From: Miscanthus floridulus
Lineage: Eukaryota; Streptophyta; Magnoliopsida; Poales; Poaceae
Assembly: GCF_019320115.1 (NCBI RefSeq)
Contig: NC_089581.1
Coordinates: 8,247,707-8,311,706, forward strand
Direction of reading: 5' to 3'
Length of the DNA: 64,000 bases
Of this stretch, positions 33,061-55,631 are shown in pieces. The position numbers were made by a program, and so were the translations under genes. The first letter of the stretch is position 1. The number at the start of each line of letters is the position of its first letter. Below the pieces are notes generated by a model. It was not told where the DNA came from. It saw only the letters and a program-made list of their open reading frames with translations, and ran no database searches.

Positions 33061-33658
33061 GGAAACACCTTTGTCTCTCAACCATGCAGAGGTGTTGGCT
33101 CATATTGCATTGACCTTAGAATTGCTGGAGCAGATTATTCGGGAGCAAAGGAAAGACACCAAAGAAATTCCCCACATCCAAAAATTGATTGCTGAAGGGT
33201 ATGGTCCCCACTTTAGTGTTGATCAGCAAGGAGTAGTGAGATACAAGGATAGACTAATGGTTCCATCCAATGCGAAGCTAAGAAAAAAGATTTTGAATGA
33301 AGCTCACCATTCAAAGCTATCTATCCATCTTGGCAACAACAAGAAGTATCATGATCTACGCCATTTGCACTAGTGGTCCAACATAAAGCAGGACATCACC
33401 CGGCACGTCGCAGAGTGCGACACTTGTGGTAGGGTTAAAGTAGATCATATGCGTATAATGGGATATTTGTAGCCCTTGCCCATTCCTGTTTGGAAGTGGG
33501 AGGATATTTCTATGGATTTTGTGGTGGGTTTGCCTTGCACATCCAAGGGCTATGATTCTATTTGGGTCATTATGGATCATCTCACTAAGTCAGCTCATTT
33601 CATCCTAGTGGACACTAAATATACAGCCAGGAAGTATGCTGAGATATACTTTGATTGG

Positions 33659-33663
33659 ATTGT
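33659..33663. repeat. Target-site duplication of solo LTR B, left
   Basis: ATTGT directly before the LTR; repeated after it at 38249-38253. It interrupts an integrase codon run and allows exact reconstruction of the insertion point. Confidence 0.9.
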
Positions 33664-36600
33664 TGTAACACCCTAGGTGTTAGCCTTGCATAAATTGACT
33701 GGCATAGCATGAGCATGAGCATCAAGCATTCATATATAAGCATTTACACTTGAACCATTTGATTGAAACATATGCAACATTGCTTATTATTTCATGTTTC
33801 CATATGTATAGGCATATGATCATGAGTGTAAACATGTAATTGGTTGATATGAGTCACAAAAACATGTTAGCAACACTTAGGTTAGCAAATGGAACATTGT
33901 TCATGAATGTCACCTTTCATGATCAAGCACTTAAGTGATGTTACATGTGTTGACCTGGATAGCCCTATGTGTGACTAATGCATGAAATGATTGTGTGACC
34001 TTGCAATTAGCTTAAACATATTTAGAGTATCAATATGAACAACTTTGATATTCATGGTTAGGGGTAAATAGGTCACTAAGCCCTAGTTTGAATGTATACC
34101 ATCTTTTGAATGTAGCATATTTGACCAAGTTTGAATAATGTGCTAGAGACTTTGCATGGAGGTCATCACTAAAGCAAAGTTGTAGTGTTTAGTAAGAGGA
34201 ACAACTTTTGTTTTTTGGGTCATTGACTGATTTAGCTCCTAACATGTTGGAAATAGGCTCACAAAAATCATCAAATAATTGTTTTCAACACTTAGCACAT
34301 TTTTGCCAAGTCAGTTAATTGACAGCGCTAACAAGCCGACTTGGTGATGATATAACTCGATTTTGGTTGTGAATTAGCACATAATCCTTTAACCAGAATT
34401 GGAGCTGGTACTTTAGGCTTCAACTTTGGTGTAGGAAATTTTTGCTAATAGTCCACGGTCTTGGAGTTTTCTTCGTTGCAAATCACGTCGTCAGGCTACT
34501 TCTCAGGGCTCTGATGGCCTGATCAGCTCGGTCTTTAGTGGCCGACCGCCATCAGATGCTGGCTACCGCGTGGAGGCAATACGGCCATGCGTCGCCGTTG
34601 CTCTGCCTAGTCAGGCCACGCTGAGCTAGTGAGCGCCTTCAACATCCCAGCGTTCGCTCGCTCCCTTCTAGCGCCTTCATTCCACTCTCGGCCTCCTCCT
34701 TCGCCTTTGCATGCACCCGCAGCAGCAACGTAGCTCACCGTCGTTGCCATTGCTGGCGCTAGCTCGCCCTCGCTGCTCCTTCACCATCGCAACCTCTCCC
34801 CCATCTTCCTGAAGCCTCACTACGTCTGCCCGTGCTCACTAACCACGCTCGGTAAGCCTCAGCACCGCGCACGAGCTCGCTGGAGCATCACCGCCACGCC
34901 CGCCACCGTGGTCAGAGCGCCACCATCCACCTCTTACTGTGATAGCTTATGTGCTAGGTTAGACAGGGATAGTAGATGCTTGTCTGAGCTTGAATTTGCG
35001 TTGCCATGGTCACCGTCGGCGTTGCGCCGTTGTCCAGCTCCACCGAGCCACCATGGCCGTCGCCGTCGTCGTTAGCGCCGGCGAGAGGCCCAACCAAGTA
35101 GCTCAATCGGTGTGCTAGGTCACAAGGGTCACAGTAGTAGTGGTGCCATCACCGATGAAGCTCACCGTCGATGAGCTGTGGCCGCACAATGTCATGTAGC
35201 GCCGCTGCCCTGTTCTGAGTCACTAACGCGTGGGGTCCCCGGTTAGGCGATGACCAGAGAGTATAGGATAGGTCATTTGTTTCTAGATTTGGTACAATCT
35301 TTGAAATTTGATAAGTTGGGCTAAGTAGATTCAAAAATTTTGAAATAAATTTGGTAGTGTTCCTTAGGGAGTGTAGTATTTAGGAAAAATATAATCTTGA
35401 CACTTGCAGTAGAATTTTTGGAGGATTTAAATTGAAACTTGAAATGTGTTTTTGAATGTATGTAAATTTGTTTATTTTATATCTAGAGTTTCTGTGCTCC
35501 AAAAATTATGAATTTTTTTGTGGTAAGCTATTCTTGACATGTATGAGCTCTGGTAAAAATTTGAGGGTCAGTGCATATATAGATTTGTAGTTATAGATTT
35601 TTATTTTATAATTAGGTAATCCTTGTATGAATTTTTATAAATTATTTATGAATCCAATATTCATAAAATGTGTTGGAGGTTATCCTATTACCATATGGAT
35701 GCTAATAAAAATATCAAATCTGTTGCTTGACACTTTTTACTAGGGTTTTCTAATTATGCTATTTCAAGCCTTTATGCCTTGTCATTTTTGTATATAATGT
35801 TCTACTTGGTAAAATGGTATGAAACTTTTACAGTAGTCTTTTGGTAGTATTAGTAAGGCACTGTAAATTTTTGAGAATTTATGATACACATTTGGTATAT
35901 GTTTATTATTTAACCTAAGTATCTAAATAAAACAATAAAGGCATTTAAATAAATAGTTTGGGCTTTACCATTATGTTTTCTTGAGTGTATTTGGTATGCT
36001 TGAACTGTTGGTAGACTTTGTGTTATCGAATTTTGAATGCTTATATGAAGTAAAAGTATTATTGCTTTATAATTCGAGTTGAAAGGTTTTTCAGACAGTT
36101 TTGGTAGTTTGATGTGTGGCATAGTGAAAATGATGTTTTCTGTAAAAATGGTTAATAACAAAGTTGTAGATAACTTATTCATGTATCTTGTGTTAAAATT
36201 TCAGGACCATAGGCCAAAGGGTTTTGTAGTTATAGCTGTTTAAAATTAGTATTTCTGAATTACTTGCTCTCTGGAAATGTCTGGACAGCACTGGATAGCT
36301 TGTCTGTTTTGGTTAAGATAAATTGTGAATTAGCCTTTTGTGATTAAATAAGAGTTGTAGACAATTTTATAAGCTTTCCAGAAAGTCTAATATTATAGTA
36401 TTTGGATAAGTAGAACTTCAGTTATGAGTAGAATGAGTAGCTATTGTTTGGTGATATCATAGATGCATTGTTGAAGTAGTTAATTAAATAATCAAGAAGA
36501 GATATGCACATACTCAGTAAAACATGATACACTTGTTATTCCTTAAACAACATGTTGTTAAGAATACTTACAAGAATGCATTCATCACGTATCATCATAT

Positions 36601-38248
36601 TATACTTGTCATGCATATATTCGCAATACCTTATGCCATATTCATGCATCTAGGATCGGAGGAAGAAATAGCATTGCTGAAGTTCGATGAAGTAGAGAAA
36701 GGGGACCAGTAGGAGAATCCTCAAGCTGCAGCTCCCAAAGGTGAGGAGCAGAACCCTAAAGAGCTTCCGGAGTGCCCTGATCACCGCCCCCACGTCCTTT
36801 CTGAAAGGCAAGTCCTAGAGCATTATAAGTCTCCCAGTATTTTACAAATGATTACTTAAGCCTTTATGATTAATGTATTAGGTTATAAGAGTTGATTGGA
36901 ACCACTTGATGTATATAAATTTCTTATCCAGATATATACACCGTTAACCCTATGTAGGTCTAGGATCGAATATATGCTTAGCCCTGCTTAGACTGGTAGA
37001 AGTCGGATGATTTTCTGTCACCTGCGAGATATAGGTGGATACCGAAGCACAGTTGGCTATATTTGCTATCATGGAATAGAACCATAGGGTAAAAAAAATC
37101 AAGGCTAGGTGGAGTCTATACATAGGTTGACTCATGTAATTCTGTTTGTGCCGATTAAGGACCGTACCGTTATTGGCACTTCTAACAAGATTGAACGCAT
37201 GCCTATCACTTAGCTGGCCGGATAACTCGTTCCGACCATGAAGCTGAGTAGCTCAACTTAGGTCGGGCCCTGTTCTCTTGTGCGCTCCTTGCAGGGATCC
37301 AAACTGAGCCCAAGGGCAGGGTAGTCCTAAACGTCCTGGCATTTGGTGTCCCCGATTGTGCGGCGCGGTATGAACCCGTGAAATGTGTACCTGAGTTATA
37401 CCAAAGGTAACCTAAGGCAACTAATGATCTGGTCTGCCAGGGTTTGTGTTAGGAATAAATTCCCAGCTGGTTGAAATCGATTCGAAACGCCGTCTCTCCC
37501 GGATAGTAAGAAACTTGGCTAGCCCCAACATCGTAGTAATTATATTATGGAATTACAATACCTGCTATGGTTACTATTGGATGCTCTTAAAATGATATAC
37601 CACATGTTTGGCACATGTTAGTTGCTAATTTAGAGATGGATAGTTATAATTAACTTAATAATGGAATCATAATTGTATAACTGAGTTAATCGCTTTAATG
37701 CAAAATATTGTCAAACTATCTCCACTTATACAGCCTTGAGTCATTTTATTTCTGGTTTATGACGAGTAAGTCTAGCTGAGTACCTTCTCGTACTCAGGGT
37801 TTTATTTCCCATTATTGTAGATGGCACTATGTATCATGGTTATTGCAAGAGTTGCTTCTATCCCGCTATGGATGAGGAGTAAGCCTTGGGCAGACTTCTT
37901 TATTAATCCCTCTACTTGCTTTTGTGGACTATGATCATATTTCAGCACTGTATTAAACTATGTTGGAAACTTTACTTTCAAACTTAATTTGCTTCCGCTT
38001 TTGTTATCAAACTTGGTTTGTAATAACTTTGTTTCATACTTTGATGATGAAAATGTATCTGTGAACTTTATGTAATATGTGACATGTATGTTGAATCATG
38101 TACAATCTTGGTTGTTGTAAATCGTTTATCGAGACCCATCGTGGTACTCGACGGACTACCGGATTTATATGGGTTCAAGTATGATAGTGCTACCACTTGC
38201 GGGCTACCATTGTACTTGTACTCTTATAAATTGGTCGGTTCTGTGACA
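33664..38248 (+). mobile_element. Solo LTR B (4585 bp) inserted in the outer integrase
   Basis: It begins TGTAACACCCTAGG and ends TCGGTTCTGTGACA, with ATTGT on both sides (33659-33663 and 38249-38253). There is no internal domain, so it is a solo LTR left by LTR-LTR recombination. It is related to the outer element's own LTR: start TGTAACACCC, similar middle block around AATCGATTCG, similar end. Landmarks: GC-rich leader ending CTCG|GTAAGCC at 34851, acidic 87-nt block at 36654-36740, third block 37821-37882 ending in TAA. Confidence 0.95.
36654..37882 (+). other. LTR-internal exon-like blocks 2 and 3 (solo LTR B copy)
   Basis: Block 2 is 36654-36740 (87 nt), between a CATCTAG acceptor and a CAAAG|GTGAGG donor; it reads SEEEIALLKFDEVEKGDQ then TAG. 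Block 3 is 37821-37882, after CCATTATTGTAG, reading GTMYHGYCKSCFYPAMDEE then TAA. The first-exon donor CTCG|GTAAGCC is at 34851; the position of the ATG in the outer copy reads ACG here. Same phase as the other copies. Confidence 0.4.
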
Positions 38249-38253
38249 ATTGT
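38249..38253. repeat. Target-site duplication of solo LTR B, right
   Basis: ATTGT directly after the LTR end TGACA; pairs with 33659-33663. Confidence 0.9.
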
Positions 38254-38959
38254 GACCCTACACGGAGTTTCCCTCACTATCATCTCTGATAGGGGATCAG
38301 TTTTTGTCTCTCGCTTCTAGGAGCAACTCTAGGAGTGTCTTGGGACTAGTCTCCTCCGTAGTTCAGCCTATCACGCCTAGACTAATGGCCAAACCGAGAG
38401 GGTGAACTAGGTGCTCGAGGATATGTTGAGAGCTTACACTATTTCTTTTCTTGAGAAGTGGGATGTCTGCTTGAAGCTAGCAGAATTTTCGTACAATAAT
38501 AGCTACCAAAAGAGCATTCGCATGGCACCATTTGAAGCTCTGTATGGTAAGAAGTGTAGAACACCGCTGAACTGGGTTGAAGTGGGCGATCATGGGTACT
38601 TTGGTTCAGAATTCATCAAAGAGGCTCGGGAATAAGTCACCATTATTCGGAGTCACTTGAAGGCAGCTTAGAGCCGATAGAAATCTTATGCGGACAAGCG
38701 AAGAAGGCTTTTGTAGTTTGAAGTTGGGGATTATGTGTATCTCAAGGTATCGCCTATGAGAGGGGTGCATCGGTTTGGTGTCCATGGCAAGCTAGCTCCC
38801 TGATATGTGGGTCCCTACAAGGTTTTGGCATAATGTGGCCTAGTGGCATATCATCTCTAGCTCCTTGATATCTTATCTGCAGTACATGATGTGTTTCACG
38901 TCTCCTAGTTAAAGAAATATTTGCGAGTGCCTAATGAAGCTGTGGAAATTGAAGGGCTT

Positions 38960-39135
38960 CCCCTCTAGCCGGATTTGACTTATGTTGAGCACCCGGTCAA
39001 AATCCTAGATGAGAAAGAAAGAGTGACCAGAAATAGTGTGGTAAAGTTCTACAAGGTGCAGTGGCAAAACCACTCTGAGGATGAGGCCACGTGGGAACAG
39101 GAGAGAGATATATTGAAGCATTACCCTCACCTTCT
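38960..39135 (+). pseudogene. Outer element chromodomain-like tail
   Basis: The frame gives YVEHPVKILDEKERVTRN, then KFYKVQWQNHSEDEATWEQE, the chromovirus C-terminal motif seen also in element A. It sits just before the 3' LTR. This open stretch is intact over the motif. Confidence 0.8.
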
Positions 39136-39596
39136 CTCTGGTCCTGATAGTTAGTTGTTGCGTCGAAATGTACTTCCTATCTCCTTCTCACACTAGCCAC
39201 ATGAAATCTTGAGTCGAGATTTTATTTTAGGAGGGTAGATTTATAACACTCTCGGTGTTACACTGTATTGTTTTTGCTAAAACACTGCATGAGCATCAAC
39301 TTGTGTGTAATATAGGGTATACATCGATATTCGGAACTTGAAATGTTCATTTGAAATGAGAAACAAATGTTACATTTCATGTCGCTTTTATATCGTTTAG
39401 TATTCTAAGGAATTTTTTATCAAACAGAAATGCTACGGAACGTATCGGCGAAACATAGTAAAGTTGGTAGCCTAAACTTCATAGGCAATGATGAAATACG
39501 TGCGGTCAAGAACGAGGTCCACTAGCTAGTATATCAAATAGCTTGGAAATGGAATTTGACGTGAAACCGTTCGAGGTTTAGCCATTTCGCGTAAGT

Positions 39597-39604
39597 CTAT
39601 AAAT
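39597..39604 (+). promoter_or_regulatory. TATA box of the outer 3' LTR
   Basis: The sequence GTCTATAAATGGG lies about 355 bp into the LTR, upstream of a long GC-rich leader. Confidence 0.5.
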
Positions 39605-40853
39605 GGGTTGACGAAGCCATATTCAGTAATTTTTGTAGAGCGCTCGGGTTAAGAAGTGGCATGATGCTTTGGCCTAGTTCGACAGCCCTAGGTACTCTCT
39701 TAAGGGTAGAATAACTGGTTTGACTTTTGGATGGTCGGGTTTGAGTTTTTGAATGGCTTTAAAAAGCATGCAAGTCAAGTGTTTAGCAATGCCAGCTCCT
39801 GGGGCGCGGTCACCGCCCGGCTCTCGGCGTGCCACACCGGCCGCCCATCATGCCTGCGTGTGCACACCACGTGTTGGCTCTACGCTGTCGGCCAAGCTCT
39901 TCGGCTGTTGTGTTCTGGCACACGGCACGAGTGCACGTTGGGCCTGGCCATGCCTGGCTGCTCTACCCCCCTCCATCGCGTCCGACCGAGGCTACTACTC
40001 ATTGTCACGTCGCTCGCACTACGCGACATCTGACACTACCGTACTACTACTGCACTAGTGGGCATGGTTGCTTCTACCGCCGTCATGTCCGTCCACGCCT
40101 TCTGCTCACTACGACACTACCGCCTCGCTGAACGGGTGTCGCTACTCGCCAAGTGCACTCACACGCACCATCTACATGGCCACTATTGCCGTTGACGCCT
40201 CATGGTTGCACACGCATGGAACGGCTGCCTAACTCGCCATCATGTCCGTATCCGCTGCCACGCTACGCCATCATTTTCCTAGACTTGCCATCCTCTGCGG
40301 CGCTCAGTATCGAGCCGCCATCGGCTAGCATGATGGGCAGTGAGACCAATGTCTTGTGCATGCCCTACTATTCCCCATCGCCATGCATGCCTGTGCTTTG
40401 CATTGACGTCCGCGACAGCGTCGAGCCAAGCCATGCCTAATTTCCCCTGTTTCCCAGTCGCCATGTCACCAGGACCGCTCCTCCGATTTTGCCGTAGTGA
40501 AGCCATCGCATTGAAATTAACTCCGCCCTTGGCTCTGCTATGTATCTAGTCACCCAACTGACCCCACCTTGCAGCAAACTTGGCCTTGCCATGCTCCAAT
40601 TTGGAGCTGCCGCTCCACCGGGTCCTTAAGACCGGAAGGGCATACGCCATCGGCAAGCTATGTATCCAAAGCATCATGGGGAAATTCCTTACGCTGCTAG
40701 CCTCATGTCCACCTGCTAAGCACCCTACGCACCTCATCCGAAGCACTACCGCAACCCAGCCTTCCCTAATGCGATCGTGCCATTGTCGTGCACCGCCGCA
40801 CCGCCCATGCACACGTGGCTAGGTTCGCTCGGGTAGTCTCTGGTCAAGCCACC

Positions 40854-43108
40854 ATGATCGGTAAGCTCGAGGTGAGTCGTTGTTGCCTATTCGTGAGCTA
40901 GTTCATGATGTCTGTGTTTTGGCTCATGGGAACGCGTCCGCCATCGTAGGGAGAGGTCCACCGCTGGGGAGGAAGCTCGGGACAGCGTCCTCGTTCACCG
41001 TATTGCCTCCAACCGCTTTGCGTTGATGTCAAGGTGAGCATCGGCTCCTTAGGTAGGACTTGGAGGGTCGGGTGTGGCCGGTGTAGCTGCCCGGTGCCCG
41101 CGCCGTCGCCTCAGTGCGCGCACGGATGCTGGGGCCGTGGCCGCGGCAAAGAAGGAAAAGAGGAGGGTGGTAGATGCAAAATCTATGACTCGATGTAATA
41201 GTGCTCGAGTTAGTTTCATGAATAGGGTAAAGAACGAGGGCTTCTTCACTAATACGTCGGTCACGTGTGGGCTCCACGATGGGCCGCGTCGCGCGCCGCT
41301 GAGTGGGCCACGCTGGTTGCTGCGCATGCATGTGGGCGGGAAGCCGAGGTGGGCCGAGCCGTCGTTCGTGGGCCGCACGGTGAAATCGTTTTTCAATTCT
41401 CCAGTGAATTACCAACGTTTATTCAATATAATTTCTAGCTGAAATTTTGATAAATTATAGTAAATTGTGTAGTTGTTTAAAAATAGTGAGACCAATTTTG
41501 TAAGGTTTGCAAAAATACCATCTACTTATTAGTACAGTTAGATTACAGTTAGCTATGACAATGGTGGGGTCATAAATTCAAACTAGAGAGCTTAGTATTA
41601 TGTAGCTTAATAATTTTAGAATTTTTTGGTAATTTGATGATAGCTATAGCTATAAAAATTTTATAGTAGGCTCACTAGATTATTATGTACTCGCTGTAAA
41701 TTTTGTAGCCCTAGAGTAGGTTGATAAGTAGAGTAGCTATTATCCTTGCTTTATCATATATAGTGTAAATCAGCATTAGGAGTAAGAATATCGGTAGTTG
41801 CTATAATAATGAATGTCATACTTCATACTTGTTATTGGTAGCAATAGATAACTTAGTACCATGGTCGGTAGCACTAGCATAGAAGTTAGATAGAGGTAAT
41901 TTATTTTAAGAGTTGTTGTTGTTAGATTACTAAGTATTGTATCATTATTTCATGCATGTAGATCACGAGTTGGTAGAATTCATGCGCGTCGACAAATAGG
42001 AGTACGACGAAGTTATTAAGGAGTACGAGGAGAAGATCCTCGTGCAGGAGGGAGCCCCAGAGCCATTTGGTGCTGACCTTACTGACCCATCGTCTGCCCA
42101 AGGCAAGCTCCGGTGCATAACCTCTATTTTTATGAATCACTAAATATATATATATATATATATGATGTGCATTTAAGTTACAGGCATTTTATGAAAATTA
42201 CATGCATAAATATATCTATCTATGAGTCTTACTAGTATAGATCGAGTAGCTACTATGCTCAGAATATCGGTAGTGTGAGTAACCTATCGTTACTCGTAAA
42301 TAGGTGATAAATATGATCACTCGTGATATAATGGTGGAAAGAAAAATGGTGACCGGGCAGGGATATAGTTTGGGTACTGGTATGTGTATGGGGTTTAGTC
42401 CTGTGGCCAACAGGGTATAGCTCGGTTACACTTTTTTCCTGTCTGTATCAATTAAGGATCGGTCGTTGTATAAGTCTCGAGGCAAGTCACAGATCTATTA
42501 TCACGAGCGCATACTTATGTATGAGCGCAGGAAAGACTCATTGCTATCTTGTCGTGGATCTGACTCTTTTCGGACCGACTGATTAGAGGTGGGGTGGTGG
42601 AAGTCCTTGCACCACACTGAATCCAGGACTTAGGAGTGGAGGCTTGGATTCCAAGTTTGAATGGGGACCTAGACACCAAGGACAAAAGGATGATGTGTTA
42701 GTCCTGTTTGTGCCTGGGGTACAAGCGAGGCATATGTTTTTGGGGTACCCAGCTGGGGGCATCGATTCGCGAATCGCCGGGCGATCCGGTACGGCTTGTT
42801 TTTTTGGTCTAGCACCATAGTAAGAACTGAAAGATAAAAGATGATGAAATAGAACCGATTGCTCAACTCTTGCTTAAAAGTAGAACACGTGCTTATATAG
42901 ACTAGATAGATAATAACTTAATACGGCTGATAATAATAACATAAATAAGGACTCACTATTAGTATTGCTTTCTGCTGAAATAAAACCAGCAAACCATAAA
43001 GCTTCTCATATTTTTTGGAGTCGAAAAATTATTCTCACTAGTCGGATAAGTCTTGTGAGTACATTATGTACTTAAGGTTTATTTACCCCTGTTGCAGGTG
43101 ATGCTTGA
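40854..43108 (+). other. LTR-internal spliced small ORF (outer 3' LTR copy)
   Basis: Proposed exons: ...40860 (start codon 40854 in the good context CCACCATGATCG, donor GTAAGC), 41962-42102 (acceptor ATGTAG, donor AAG|GCAAGC, a GC-type donor), and from 43098 (acceptor TGTTGCAG). The middle exon is 141 nt and encodes an acidic stretch with VIKEYEEKILVQEGAPEP; it has one TAG near its start. The third exon meets TGA at 43106-43108. Phases agree across all junctions and with the copies in solo LTR B and element A. No transcript evidence is available; coding status is a hypothesis. Confidence 0.4.
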
Positions 43109-43439
43109 GAAGTACCGTTGTGTGGAGGATTCTTCTGGTGGGCTCAGACGGATCCTCGTTCTTATCGCTAGATGTTTATTTTAAATTTCGCTGTTTATCA
43201 TTCCGCACTATAACATTTGGTATTGTAATAATATACTTTTAAGAAACTCTGATGTATGAAATGGATAAGTATTGTAACTCATTCTCATTATTGGATCCTT
43301 AGAAAAAATATGGATCTTGTGGGTTCTCTTTTGGGGTGTGCCTGATGGATACCGCCTGTGGTAGCTTGCTTTTGGGGCGCTTAATGTCTAGTGAAAGACG
43401 AGCACCTCTGTAAACGTGTTATTTCGAACGGTTCTGCCA

Positions 43440-43978
43440 CGTGTTTTTACTATATATATAGTGCACATCTTGCTATGTATCTAGAAATCCTAAAACATCC
43501 TATAATTTAAAATGAAGGGGTAGCATATTTTTTCTAAGCATTTATGACTATAATGTGGCCATTATTTACATGAATCATACATGGTGTACATCTAATAAAA
43601 AATTGAAAATGAAATGTTCTTAAAAATCATTAATAGTGACCATTAGTTTCATATGGACGGTTCCACGCTGCACAATTGCTTTTTGCACGGATGATATAAT
43701 TACTCTTGATATGAATATAAAACGATGAGCATACTTTGGTAAGGAAAAAGCCTTACAAAATAGATTTTGATGTATTTTTTCTAAACAATCAATATCAACT
43801 TAGAGACGCTTTAAATAAAAATCTTTTGTTTTAAGTTTTGTATCCTAAATTTTATATAATTTGTCTATTTGTTGGCCAAGATTCGTTAGCTTTTGTTTTT
43901 TTTTTCTTATATAAAATACGTTTACCATTTTGGAAAGGACGAGAATAATGTTTAGTTATCATTATTCATGTAAGAAAT
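43440..43978. other. AT-rich intergenic DNA
   Basis: No coding signal or clear repeat was recognised between the outer element and the next MITE. Confidence 0.4.
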
Positions 43979-44163
43979 ACTCCGTTTGTGTAAAAAAACA
44001 TGATGTTTTTGTTTTTGTTCTAAGTCAAACTATCTGAAGTTTGATCAAATTTATACACAACAATATTAATGTTTATATTACAAAATAAGTATTATTAGAT
44101 TCATTATGCAACATATAGTATATCTATTTGGTGTCACAAATGTTAGCAATTTTCTTTATAGAT
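43979..44163. mobile_element. Stowaway-like MITE fragment
   Basis: It begins with a TACTCCGTTTG end similar to the Stowaway TIR and has the usual inside (AAGTTTGATCAAATTTATA, ATTACAAAATAAGTA). The opposite TIR is missing; a SINE-like sequence follows at once. Confidence 0.4.
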
Positions 44164-44305
44164 TTGGTCGGACCGAGTGGTTAGTGCAGGCTCAGTACCT
44201 CCCCTGAGGTGGTCAGAGTTCGAGCCCTAAGGGACTCACTCTTTATTTGTGGCTTTGCCCGTAGCGACCAGGAAAAAAAACTCCCTCGTCTGCCCCTCAT
44301 CAAAA
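44164..44305 (+). mobile_element. tRNA-derived SINE-like sequence
   Basis: It carries a pol III A-box-like motif (GGACCGAGTGGTTAGTGCAGG) and a B-box-like motif (GAGTTCGAGCCC) about 40 bases apart, resembling a tRNA-Ser/Leu head. A 3' body with CTCCCTCGTCTGCCCC follows. The head cannot fold as a full tRNA acceptor stem. It lies about 300 bp upstream of the RRM gene start. Confidence 0.45.
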
Positions 44306-44474
44306 GCACATGTCTGCGTCCAACTCATTTCATGGAGCTATGATGTTGCTGTGTAAGGGTGGGACGAGGATTTGGAGGTTTTATCGATCTACGTGAGAAG
44401 ATCTTCTTCTTAAGACGGAATACTCGAGGGTTGTCTAGATCTAGTTTTTTTTTTATATAGATTTGGTCGAAATT

Positions 44475-44484
44475 TATATAAAAA
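44475..44484 (+). promoter_or_regulatory. Putative TATA box of the RBM28-like gene
   Basis: TATATAAAAA lies about 120 bp before the start codon at 44601, predicting a start of transcription near 44510 and a ~90-base leader. No other candidate lies closer. Confidence 0.45.
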
Positions 44485-44600
44485 AATCCACTAGTTTTAA
44501 ATGACAGCGTCCCTCCTATTCTCAACTAAAAACCCTAGCCCAACAGTCCCCACAGTTCCTCCCGTCTCATCGCAACACGGTTTCCCCCACGACGCCGGCG

Positions 44601-55631
<11,031 letters not shown>

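Larger units (their letters stand above)
33061..38850 (+). pseudogene. Outer element integrase, split by solo LTR B
   Basis: The N-terminal part (33061-33663) has the zinc-binding H/C region and the core VGLPCTSKGYDSIWVIMD. It stops within YFDWI, exactly where the solo LTR is inserted. The frame resumes at 38254 after the LTR and its duplicated ATTGT with GVSLTIISDRGSVF, and continues through LAEFSYNNSYQ and FEALYGKKC to GPYKV. The second part contains many TAG stops (for example near 38319 and 38408), so decay is independent of the insertion. Confidence 0.9.
13796..43439 (+). mobile_element. Outer chromovirus (Ty3/gypsy, Tekay-like), nested and truncated
   Basis: A + strand gypsy element built of 13796-14225, 29796-33663 and 38249-43439, once the inserted element A and solo LTR B are set aside. 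It keeps 187 bp of the 5' LTR, a decayed primer-binding site, gag, protease, RT, RNase H, integrase, a chromodomain-like C-terminus and a full 4.2 kb 3' LTR. The 187-bp left end matches 43251-43439. All frames contain stops, nearly all TAG. The chromodomain and LTR length point to the Tekay clade; that clade call is inference. Its own target duplication is lost on the left. Confidence 0.85.
39242..43439 (+). repeat. Outer element 3' LTR (4198 bp)
   Basis: It follows the purine tract TTTTAGGAGGGTAG. It begins TATAACACTC, so the expected TG has become TA, and ends GGTTCTGCCA. The last 187 bp match 13796-13982. A TATA box lies at 39597-39604. A GC-rich leader runs to CCACCATGATCG|GTAAGC at 40860. 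A 141-nt acidic exon-like block lies at 41962-42102 and a third block starts at 43098 after TGTTGCAG. A (TA)n run is at about 42145-42163. Confidence 0.9.

Noticed and set aside
39731..40440. Several overlapping 95-100 codon frames in the GC-rich leader of the outer 3' LTR
   Set aside because: Three frames are open at once because of base composition, and none shows a domain. The solo LTR copy of this region is not open in the same frames.
44164..44240. Functional tRNA gene
   Set aside because: A- and B-box-like motifs are present, but no acceptor stem or anticodon loop folds properly, and a SINE-type body follows.
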